Shown here piece by piece: positions 21,294 to 26,517 of a stretch of 26,517 nucleotides of DNA (the first letter of the stretch is position 1; every line of letters starts with the position of its first letter). The position numbers and the translations under genes are program-made. Source of the DNA: a virus; IMG/VR virus record IMGVR_UViG_3300010885_044885, positions 1 to 26,517 of that record; one strand, given 5' to 3'. The notes below the pieces were generated by a model. It was not told where the DNA came from and made no database searches. It was given only the letters and a program-made list of their open reading frames with translations.

Positions 21294-22510
21294 TGTGATA
21301 TAAACCTCACATTAGAATTTATTTTTAATAATGCTGATTTTAATGATTCCCCAATATTCCAACTCAAAACTAAAGCATATGGTGAATCATATTTTGCAAA
21401 TTCTTCATCGCTGACAATTGGTATTCTAGATAATGGTGTGTATTTTCCTTGTTTAAATTCGGATGCATCTGTAATACATTTAATCAATGTCTTATCTAAC
21501 TTATGCCAATTTAACCAAGTATTTGCTTTAGCAGCTGCACCAACACCAATAATTACTGCATTAGGATCAGAACTTAAAATTTTATAGAAATTTAAAAGCC
21601 ATTCATTCCTTTGTTGCTCTATCTTTTTCTGGAATTCATTATAGAATTGTATATCAAATAAACCAATTTTATTTTCATATTCAATAGCTTCTGCTACTTT
21701 ATAATTAATATTATGGTCAAATTTTAGTTTTGCAGTTACCCTTAAACTTCCTCCATGATAATCTACAACATCAAAATCGACTAGATCTAGTCCTGCAGAT
21801 TTTAATAGATTCATACAACTTTTTATAGTAAAATAACTTATATGTTCATGATATACCATATCAATGAATCTGCCGCTTGTTACCATTCTTTCCCAGTATG
21901 GCACTTCAAATATGAATACTCCATCCTTTGATAAAAGATTTGCAATTCCTTTTGCGAAATTAAGAGGATCATTTGCATGATTAAAGACATTATTAGCAAT
22001 AATAATATCAGCATATCCATATTTTTGTTTAATATATTCTGATACTTCAAAATTAAATAATTTATGAATTGTGGTAATATCTTTAGAATTTGCTAGATCA
22101 CACATTTCCTTAGAAGAATCAATACCAATTATTTTATTGGTTGTATCTTTAAACTGATTTAGTAAATAACCATCATTACTGCCAATTTCCACAACTAAAT
22201 TTGCTTTATGCTTTGACTGTACTGTTTTTGCAAATTCATCCCAATGGTTTCTTGATGTTTGTGAATTGCTTGAAGTATAGCTATATCCATACAGATTATA
22301 TCTGTCTTCAGCATCGCTGATAAATCCTAACTGTATTTGACCAGAATTATTGTTCAAATACAACTGTAATGGGAAAACTGGTTCTGATAAATTTAGCTGA
22401 TTCTCTGCGATAAATGTATCAGCGTATGCATGCTGTCCGAGATCTAGAATTTTTTCAACTCGATTTCCAGAGATTAGACATTTATCTAACTGTTTACTAT
22501 GTGTAATCAT
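21290..22510 (-). CDS. SAM-dependent sugar C-methyltransferase (TylCIII-like)
   Basis: This 406-aa protein has the layout of NDP-hexose C-methyltransferases. An N-terminal small domain (1-75, LDLGQHAYADTFI) is followed by a SAM-binding core with VVEIGSNDGY (106-115), NNVFNHAND (173-181), EVPYWERM (202-209), the family hallmark YHEHISYF (220-227) and YHGGSLRV (251-258). A C-terminal domain contains VIIGVGAAAKANTWLNW. Family members add a methyl to C3 of a 4-keto deoxysugar. Three of the four zinc-binding Cys normally present in the N-terminal domain are missing (only C11 remains). It is probably active, since the catalytic blocks are intact. AGGATTT precedes the start. Confidence 0.85.
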   Translation of the reverse strand: MITHSKQLDKCLISGNRVEKILDLGQHAYADTFIAENQLNLSEPVFPLQLYLNNNSGQIQLGFISDAEDRYNLYGYSYTSSNSQTSRNHWDEFAKTVQSKHKANLVVEIGSNDGYLLNQFKDTTNKIIGIDSSKEMCDLANSKDITTIHKLFNFEVSEYIKQKYGYADIIIANNVFNHANDPLNFAKGIANLLSKDGVFIFEVPYWERMVTSGRFIDMVYHEHISYFTIKSCMNLLKSAGLDLVDFDVVDYHGGSLRVTAKLKFDHNINYKVAEAIEYENKIGLFDIQFYNEFQKKIEQQRNEWLLNFYKILSSDPNAVIIGVGAAAKANTWLNWHKLDKTLIKCITDASEFKQGKYTPLSRIPIVSDEEFAKYDSPYALVLSWNIGESLKSALLKINSNVRFISQ

Positions 22511-22520
22511 AAATTAAATC

Positions 22521-23402
22521 CTAAAAACTATACTTAAACCAATCATCAGTAGTTTTATATATTTGTTCAAATTTCTTTGCGTTCTCATATTCATCATTAT
22601 ATTTTATATAATATCCAAGATCTTGATCCCAATTACCAGTTGCCCATCTTGTCTTTCCATTCTCAGACCTAACAGAATACATTATAAACGGAAAAACCCT
22701 ACAACACTTTTCACCTAATTCCATTTCCAGTGTTACTTTTTGTGTTATTTCAAGATTACACCCTCTAGGATGATAGCCAGGAGGAAACGATGATTCTATC
22801 ATTTTGTGATAAAAATCTCTTGTATTCACCATCATATTTTTAACAATACTTAAATATGCTTCTGCATTTTTTACTGATAAAACTGCATATCTATCAGTAA
22901 TACCAAGATGGTATGCTCCATCTGGAACCCAGACATAATTAGGATCTAACAAGCACATTGGTGGATGTGGACACAAGAACATATAATCTGAGCGAGTTAT
23001 AATTATTCTATCATATTTTTTAAATATGTCATCTTTTTTGAAGTTATGCAATAATAGCCATCTAAAAAATATTAATATTGCACCTGCACCATTTTCCCCG
23101 TTCACTGGTGCCATCCAATTATTCGGAATTGTGAGTAATGCTTTCCAGGATTCTGGAGCATCAGCAAATTCAACTTTTTTTGCATATTCAAATGCATCAA
23201 TCCAATTTTCATATTCTGGACAAGTCCATTTATATTTCGCGTGCTGCCAATATTGATTAGAATAATCATAATTGCTTGGGACAGAGATACATAAAGCTAG
23301 ATCTGCATTTAATTCATCAAGAACATTTTTTTTGAAATTATTCCAGACGACATCATGTTCTCTTGTTTCAGCTATGACGCAAACTAAAGTTCTTTCAACC
23401 AT
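22521..23402 (-). CDS. Putative glycan-related protein, glycosyltransferase-like
   Basis: This protein has 293 aa from the ATG at 23402, which lies one base after the stop of the preceding gene; a longer frame upstream is only overlap. Recognisable parts are RTLVCVIAETREHDVVWNN at the start, YDRIIITRSDYMFLCPHPPM in the middle and DRYAVLSVKNAEAYLSIVKNM. I recall similar proteins in phages, algae and giant viruses, where they are annotated only as domains of unknown function near glycosyltransferases. A RSD motif after a hydrophobic strand may be the sugar-nucleotide metal site. No membrane segment is seen. The function is inferred from the cluster. Confidence 0.55.
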   Translation of the reverse strand: MVERTLVCVIAETREHDVVWNNFKKNVLDELNADLALCISVPSNYDYSNQYWQHAKYKWTCPEYENWIDAFEYAKKVEFADAPESWKALLTIPNNWMAPVNGENGAGAILIFFRWLLLHNFKKDDIFKKYDRIIITRSDYMFLCPHPPMCLLDPNYVWVPDGAYHLGITDRYAVLSVKNAEAYLSIVKNMMVNTRDFYHKMIESSFPPGYHPRGCNLEITQKVTLEMELGEKCCRVFPFIMYSVRSENGKTRWATGNWDQDLGYYIKYNDEYENAKKFEQIYKTTDDWFKYSF

Positions 23403-23403
23403 T

Positions 23404-24141
23404 TTATTTCTTCCACGGTAATTTGTTATTATATCTTCGTAGCATTTCAGCATTACCACGATCAAAAAATTCTTTTTGCACAGAGTTGGATGTATTTCCC
23501 ACAGTATATTTTACTGTATAATTATATGTAGTATGGAATTTCGGCGCTAATTGCATAAATGCATTTGATAAAACTCTGTCAATTTCAGGCTGTCCAGGCT
23601 CTCTGAACTTGCGATACCACAGTGGTGTTATTCTTACTGCAAGAAGTTTTGGTATGAAGAAACAATTTACATCAATAAAAAAGTCTTGGGGATGGAGTAC
23701 AGATGCCCATTTCCCAAGACTCTCGCAATTATCCTGACACAAAAAGTTATGTTCTTTATCAACAATGTTTCTAAAAGAATATGCCCAATGATTTCCTTGC
23801 TTAATTACATTGAGACAATCTTCAATATGCGTTGGTTCTATCGCATTATCATCATCTAAAAATATTATATAATCTCCTTCTGCCATATATGTTCCAGCTG
23901 CATATATGCGATGACCATTCCATCGATCTTTACCGATAGAATAGGGTAGCATCAAACAATTTTCATTATCCCCATTTGGGAATTTTACTCTAGAGAAGAT
24001 ATCGTAACAATTCTCCCATCGATCTTTACCATCAACAATAATTAAATGCTGAATATCTTTATGGGTTTGGTTTCTAACTGATTCGATATTTTTATAGAGT
24101 AGAGGATTTCCTGTTGTTGCTGTTAATACAGTTACTTTCAC
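23404..24141 (-). CDS. Family 2 glycosyltransferase
   Basis: This 245-aa GT-A protein opens MKVTVLTATTGN, with VRNQTHKDIQHLIIVDG (22-38) as in GT2 enzymes. YIIFLDDDNAIEPTHIED (91-108) follows with the metal-binding DDD at 96-98. LWYRKFREPGQPEIDRVLSNAF further on probably forms the acceptor side. It has no transmembrane helices, so it is a soluble transferase and would modify a cytoplasmic acceptor, such as a virion protein, DNA or a lipid-linked sugar. It is the first gene of the sugar cluster and overlaps the 99-aa gene upstream by 4 bases (ATGA). The sugar used is unknown, and dTDP-deoxysugars from the neighbours are candidates. Confidence 0.82.
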   Translation of the reverse strand: MKVTVLTATTGNPLLYKNIESVRNQTHKDIQHLIIVDGKDRWENCYDIFSRVKFPNGDNENCLMLPYSIGKDRWNGHRIYAAGTYMAEGDYIIFLDDDNAIEPTHIEDCLNVIKQGNHWAYSFRNIVDKEHNFLCQDNCESLGKWASVLHPQDFFIDVNCFFIPKLLAVRITPLWYRKFREPGQPEIDRVLSNAFMQLAPKFHTTYNYTVKYTVGNTSNSVQKEFFDRGNAEMLRRYNNKLPWKK

Positions 24142-24437
24142 TTATTGTTTCTCAACTTTTTTGCCATTTCTTCTATACTCATACTTATATTCACATTTTC
24201 AGAGTTGATATTTATTCCTCTATCACGGATGGCTGCGGCGCAATCACATTGATATCGCGGGTCATTAACTTCTGTCTGCCACTCATCAGCCACCTTCGCA
24301 CACGCCTCGCGCTCGGCAGCGGCGACAAGGTTGGCAAAGCGTTGAAGTGTTGATGCGTAAGGTTCCTCCGTTACGTCGTTAACGTACAGGTGCAGCCCAG
24401 CCTCCCGCGCCATCCGAATAATGTCATCGCGGTTCAT
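24138..24437 (-). CDS. Mobile small phage protein (MNRDDIIRMAREAG family) with GC-rich body
   Basis: This 99-aa protein starts MNRDDIIRMAREAGLHLYVND and contains RFANLVAAAEREACAKVADEW and AAAIRDRG. I recognise this block pattern from small proteins common in phages and prophages of proteobacteria; its function is unknown. The DNA for the first two thirds is about 60% G+C (72 of 120 bases counted at 24301-24420), far above neighbouring genes. The last 25 codons (INSENVNISMSIEEMAKKLRNNK) are AT-rich again, like the local DNA. The gene therefore looks like a recent arrival whose 3' end was fused to resident sequence. The ATG overlaps the preceding stop as TAATG. Confidence 0.7.
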   Translation of the reverse strand: MNRDDIIRMAREAGLHLYVNDVTEEPYASTLQRFANLVAAAEREACAKVADEWQTEVNDPRYQCDCAAAIRDRGININSENVNISMSIEEMAKKLRNNK

Positions 24438-24844
24438 TATGAAAACTCCCTAGTACCAAAAGAATAACCTTGCGGATCGTCCCAATCATACTCGGGATTA
24501 AACCACAGACTCTGTGGTCCAATATTGGACCACGGATACTTGTCAATGCGACCCTGTTCATTATGAGAAAGATTTTTGTGACCATCTTCTCTAACGTAGT
24601 TTGGCGATTTGTAGCCTTCAACGTATTCTACAAACCAAGCATAGTTGACATCTTCACCAAATTCGTCTTTGATTTTCTTGTCTTTCAGAAACTCTTTCCA
24701 CGCTTGCCAAGAAGTCAAGTCTTTTTGACGATATCCTCGGAAAGTAAATGCCCAGCCATACGATGACTTGCCAATGTGATACGCTTCTTCATACCGATTA
24801 CAGCATTCACAATGATTCTCGATAACATAATAATTAGTGCTCAT
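24437..24844 (-). CDS. Hypothetical phage protein with Cys cluster
   Basis: This protein is 135 aa from the ATG at 24844; a GTG at 24847 is possible, but GGAG is better spaced for the ATG. NHCECCNRYEEAYHIGKSSYGWAFTFRGY near the N-terminus has a C-x-C-C group and aromatic residues that could bind a metal. I recall similar proteins (a short Cys motif, then HIGKSSxGWxF) in diverse phages, with no known role. The C-terminal part is rich in Trp, Tyr and Asp (YPWSNIGPQSLWFNPEYDWDD). It is coupled by TGATG to the 84-aa gene upstream. Confidence 0.65.
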   Translation of the reverse strand: MSTNYYVIENHCECCNRYEEAYHIGKSSYGWAFTFRGYRQKDLTSWQAWKEFLKDKKIKDEFGEDVNYAWFVEYVEGYKSPNYVREDGHKNLSHNEQGRIDKYPWSNIGPQSLWFNPEYDWDDPQGYSFGTREFS

Positions 24845-25098
24845 CACTCAACTCCGAAATGTTCTTTCAATTCTTCACCCAAATCTTGTAGCAGCCTAGC
24901 GTGTATATCGTAGATATCTTCCCACTTAGCCGAATGCCCTGGAACTAAATCATAGGTTGTAATCTTTTCAATACATTCCTTGACAATCAACTCGGCGAAC
25001 TTTTCAATGGCTTCTTGTTCGTAGGTGCCTAACTCATCCCAGCAACCTGACGCCGTTAGTCCTGCTTGATACAAACAATGTTCAATTCGTTCGTTCAT
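24844..25098 (-). CDS. Small phage protein ending in HFGVE (common family)
   Basis: This 84-aa protein starts MNERIEHCLYQAG, with YEQEAIEKFAELIVKECIEKI in the middle and EELKEHFGVE at the end. The FAELIVxEC and (I/L)KEHFGVE blocks are well known to me from small phage proteins, whose function is not established. The ATG overlaps the stop of a relic of the same family as ATGA (25095-25098), so the array once held two related copies in tandem. The protein is helical and acidic with no membrane segment. Confidence 0.68.
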   Translation of the reverse strand: MNERIEHCLYQAGLTASGCWDELGTYEQEAIEKFAELIVKECIEKITTYDLVPGHSAKWEDIYDIHARLLQDLGEELKEHFGVE

Positions 25099-25151
25099 TC
25101 TTCAACTCCCAAATGTTTTTTGATTATTTCAATACACTGTTCAGCGCATCG
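25095..25151 (-). pseudogene. Relic of a second HFGVE-family gene
   Basis: Upstream of the 84-aa gene, the frame that ends with the ATGA overlap reads CAEQCIEIIKKHLGVEE before its stop. This is the C-terminus of the same family as the 84-aa protein (ECIEKI..., ELKEHFGVE). It has no start and is preceded by stops in frame (25152 and higher). The 5' part is therefore deleted, and the 73-aa gene upstream now ends in this same frame. It is a decayed tandem duplicate. Confidence 0.6.
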
Positions 25152-25163
25152 TCATCATCTCCA

Positions 25164-25385
25164 TCAAGGTTCATCACTGCTCCTTGGAACAAAGGTGCGT
25201 TCCAAATCTTGGATCATCATTTCAATGAATTCAATCACATCTTCAACTTCTTCAGTATAGAATGCTTCCCAGATGATAACATCTGACTCTTTTTTGCGCA
25301 TCATATCGAATATATCCTCAATATTTTCATTCTGAGGATATTTACTAAGATAATAAGAAAGTGCAAACTCCTCATAAACATTCAT
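25164..25385 (-). CDS. Hypothetical small acidic protein
   Basis: This 73-aa protein is very acidic (NVYEEFALSYYLSKYPQNEN, then EDIFDMMRKKESD and TEEVEDVIEFIEMMIQDLE). I do not recognise it. Its helices and acidic surface could suit a DNA mimic or an inhibitor of a host protein, as many small early phage proteins are, but there is no direct evidence. The ATG overlaps the stop of the 111-aa gene as ATGA, so it is certainly part of this operon. Downstream lies the relic of another gene in the same frame, suggesting a deletion fused this neighbourhood. Confidence 0.6.
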   Translation of the reverse strand: MNVYEEFALSYYLSKYPQNENIEDIFDMMRKKESDVIIWEAFYTEEVEDVIEFIEMMIQDLERTFVPRSSDEP

Positions 25386-25717
25386 CGCTTTCTCCCCAAA
25401 GACTGCACATCAGCATCATCTGTAATATACTGCACTGCGCCTTTTGAATAGGCTGGTGCCAATCGTTTACTCTTAGCAATAATTGCCTCGCGCACTGCTG
25501 GTTCTTCCTTAGCCAGCTGCACTGCATCCATAACACTGTTGCGTGAAGGAAGAAACTGCGTTGACGTCACGTGAGACTTGATATTCAGCGCAATATCTGA
25601 ACCAGGACGTAGTGCTCTGTTCAAACCAAACACCACACCAACGCCACGCAGTTTACGCTTATCAAGTTTGTGCGCAACTTCGCCCTTTGGCTTGCGTTTC
25701 TTAGACCAACGATACAT
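25382..25717 (-). CDS. Conserved phage protein with basic N-terminus
   Basis: This 111-aa basic protein starts MYRWSKKRKPKGEVAHKLDKRK, and its C-terminus reads RLAPAYSKGAVQYITDDADVQSLGRKR. I recall this C-terminal block (LAPAYNKG, then LGRK) in small proteins of T4-like and T7-like phages; the function is not known. The strong positive charge suggests contact with nucleic acid. It overlaps its neighbours on both sides (1 base upstream, 4 bases downstream), so it is a coupled member of the small-gene operon. Confidence 0.65.
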   Translation of the reverse strand: MYRWSKKRKPKGEVAHKLDKRKLRGVGVVFGLNRALRPGSDIALNIKSHVTSTQFLPSRNSVMDAVQLAKEEPAVREAIIAKSKRLAPAYSKGAVQYITDDADVQSLGRKR

Positions 25718-25932
25718 TAAACTTTCTCAATAAACCGAGAGAGAAAATGATTTACAACCTTATCGTGTACCATCGTAGGAATGTCCATGTACGGATCTTC
25801 CAGTAAATAATTACAACCATTCTTCCAGTTATTATACTTGATGAATAAAGCATAGTCAAGTAAATGCTTCTCATTTGACGGATCAAATATAACACGCTCA
25901 GGAATCTTGAAAGACTTTTTATGGTATGTCAT
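25717..25932 (-). CDS. Small conserved phage protein, 71 aa
   Basis: The sequence begins MTYHKKSFKIPERVIFDPSNEKHL and continues DYALFIKYNNWKNGCNYLLEDPYMDIPTM, ending FLSRFIEKV. The NNWKNGC and LEDPYMDIP blocks look like a conserved small phage family I have seen without known function. The protein is helical with an aromatic core. It starts 2 bases after the stop of the upstream gene and its own stop touches the next start (TAATG type), so the gene is securely part of the operon. Confidence 0.63.
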   Translation of the reverse strand: MTYHKKSFKIPERVIFDPSNEKHLLDYALFIKYNNWKNGCNYLLEDPYMDIPTMVHDKVVNHFLSRFIEKV

Positions 25933-25934
25933 GA

Positions 25935-26225
25935 TTATGCTCCAATAACAGTCGCAACGTAATGATCTGGAAACAGCGCATGTAAAACACTGGACGGACC
26001 AAAGGTACTGAAAGTGTTAAATTCATGCGATCCCCTGTAATCCCAGATTGCGCATGCATATCCATTAACGCGGAATCCCCAGCTGTAACGAACCTTATCT
26101 GGATCGTCTTTTACATTAGGAGAAAACCCAAGGACAGCTTCAATCTTGTCGACTGTAATTCCATCCAGTCGCCCAGTACGATGTGAGCCAATCGTTGAGT
26201 CAGGTATAATCTCATTCATTGTCAT
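25935..26225 (-). CDS. Small phage protein, GITVDKIE/WDYRGS type
   Basis: This protein is 96 aa from the ATG at 26225, or 94 aa from the ATG at 26219, which overlaps the tiny membrane-protein gene by 8 bases. The block layout is DGITVDKIEAVLGFSPN, then VRYSWGFRVNGYACAIWDYRG and FNTFSTFGPSSVLHALFP. It resembles small beta-sheet proteins common in aquatic phages (a Gly-Ile/Tyr-Ile-Thr start, a valine/alanine-Ile-x-Asp-Tyr strand and a terminal Trp/Phe-Ser/Ile-Gly-Gly/Pro block). Their function is unknown to me. Which of the two Met codons is used is not decided by the weak GGTGG ribosome site. Confidence 0.6.
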   Translation of the reverse strand: MTMNEIIPDSTIGSHRTGRLDGITVDKIEAVLGFSPNVKDDPDKVRYSWGFRVNGYACAIWDYRGSHEFNTFSTFGPSSVLHALFPDHYVATVIGA

Positions 26226-26307
26226 CACCACCAAGAGAGCACATCTTGCCAATAAACACCCCAGCGACCAGCGCCAAGATGAACCAGTAGAAAACGAATT
26301 CCAACAT
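26212..26307 (-). CDS. Tiny single-span membrane protein, 31 aa
   Basis: The frame reads MLEFVFYWFILALVAGVFIG, followed by KMCSLGGDDNE, giving one clear transmembrane helix (about residues 3-20) and a short polar tail. GGAG lies 7 bases before the ATG at 26307; an ATG two codons earlier is too close to it. The stop overlaps the start of the next gene. A different 64-aa frame covers the same bases but has no good ribosome site, so I prefer this reading. The function is unknown; small inner-membrane proteins are frequent in T4-like phages. Confidence 0.5.
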   Translation of the reverse strand: MLEFVFYWFILALVAGVFIGKMCSLGGDDNE

Positions 26308-26309
26308 AA

Positions 26310-26402
26310 TCATTCTCCGTAATACCCATAGTCTTCGTCGGTGCCCCAGCCAGCAGAGGCGAGAGCAGATGTAGCGTCTCCATCCATGCTATCATCATAC
26401 AT
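26310..26402 (-). CDS. Tiny acidic protein, 30 aa
   Basis: The frame MYDDSMDGDATSALASAGWG, then TDEDYGYYGE, is highly acidic and low in complexity. GAGGAGAG lies directly before the ATG, strong but close. The stop overlaps the in-frame ATG codons of the membrane-protein gene as ATGA (26310-26313). A promoter-like pair lies just upstream (26426-26453). I do not recognise it, and its size makes it uncertain. Confidence 0.4.
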   Translation of the reverse strand: MYDDSMDGDATSALASAGWGTDEDYGYYGE

Positions 26403-26425
26403 CTCTCCTCATTCATCATAGTATC

Positions 26426-26453
26426 ATTATGCCTGAATACACGAAAAAGGCAA
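26426..26453 (-). promoter_or_regulatory. Putative sigma70-like promoter for the small-gene operon
   Basis: On the minus strand, TTGCCT (26448-26453) is followed after 16 bases by CATAAT (26426-26431), about 24 bases before the first small gene. The match is reasonable (4/6 and 5/6), and the sequence from 26403 to the window edge holds no other gene that I can support. Confidence 0.42.
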
Positions 26454-26487
26454 TATTGAAAACTTTAATAAAATCAATGACTTACGC

Positions 26488-26513
26488 AATGGGGTAATAG
26501 AATGGGGTAATAG
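26488..26513. repeat. 13-bp tandem direct repeat
   Basis: AATGGGGTAATAG occurs twice head to tail at the right edge of the window, in sequence without a supported gene. It may be a leader repeat or the end of a gene outside the window. Confidence 0.85.
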
Positions 26514-26517
26514 CCGA

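Noticed and set aside
24424-24621. 65-aa minus-strand frame inside the Cys-cluster gene
   Set aside because: It is nested in a coupled gene in another frame, with no start signal.
26225-26419. 64-aa frame at the right end
   Set aside because: It overlaps two better-supported tiny genes with ribosome sites and coupled ATGA overlaps. Its sequence does not look conserved, although it cannot be fully excluded.
1-26517. CRISPR arrays, insertion sequences, integrase or attachment sites
   Set aside because: No regularly spaced repeats, no transposase or integrase motifs and no terminal inverted repeats were seen. The repeats found are short and isolated.

Overview
The window looks like part of a T4-like (tailed myovirus) phage genome, probably from an aquatic phage. 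The evidence is a consecutive set of T4-type replication and recombination genes: family B DNA polymerase (gp43), UvsX recombinase, a small gene in the gp40 position, and a gp41-type DnaB-fold helicase. These are flanked by virion-type genes. Every convincing gene lies on the minus strand, genes are tightly packed with frequent ATGA/TAATG/TGATG overlaps, and the DNA is AT-rich. Because everything is transcribed right to left, 'upstream' means higher coordinates. The host cannot be named from the sequence.

Layout from right (upstream) to left (downstream). (1) 24138-26402: small genes of unknown function, including two tiny ones (30 and 31 aa), a gene relic, and one gene with a GC-rich body. 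(2) 17892-24141: an AT-rich sugar cluster with glycosyltransferases, an NDP-sugar epimerase, a truncated UDP-glucose dehydrogenase-like protein, a short-chain dehydrogenase, a cupin sugar isomerase/epimerase and a sugar C-methyltransferase. (3) 17603-17891: a gap with a hairpin, a possible 42-aa gene and a promoter-like box. (4) 10740-17602: the replication module, with a CAT-anticodon tRNA, an Sm-like small protein, polymerase, UvsX, a gp40-position gene, helicase and a PD-(D/E)XK nuclease-like protein. (5) 8123-10736: a three-gene dTDP-sugar operon (rfbB, rfbA and a plant/giant-virus-like 3,5-epimerase/4-reductase). (6) 1-8090: a probable late module with an RNA-ligase-like protein, a nucleotidyltransferase plus P-loop fusion, two basic repeat-containing proteins, several conserved small proteins and two fibre- or surface-like virion proteins, the last one cut by the window edge.

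Two themes stand out. First, the phage carries two separate sets of sugar genes. The left set could make dTDP-rhamnose from glucose-1-phosphate without a separate RmlC. The right set could make a modified (isomerised or C-methylated) deoxysugar and transfer it. The acceptor (virion, DNA or host surface glycan) is unknown. Second, three proteins of the left module share a short [S]FKxF[ILV]xE signature resembling the capsid-targeting and prohead-protease signal of T4 internal head proteins (for example MKTYQEFIAEA). A neighbouring basic protein repeats EEVxx[LI]DE, which also fits the T4 protease rule ([LI]xE). This suggests that the ligase-like and nucleotidyltransferase/kinase-like proteins may be packaged in the head and injected. 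That is an inference needing proteomics.
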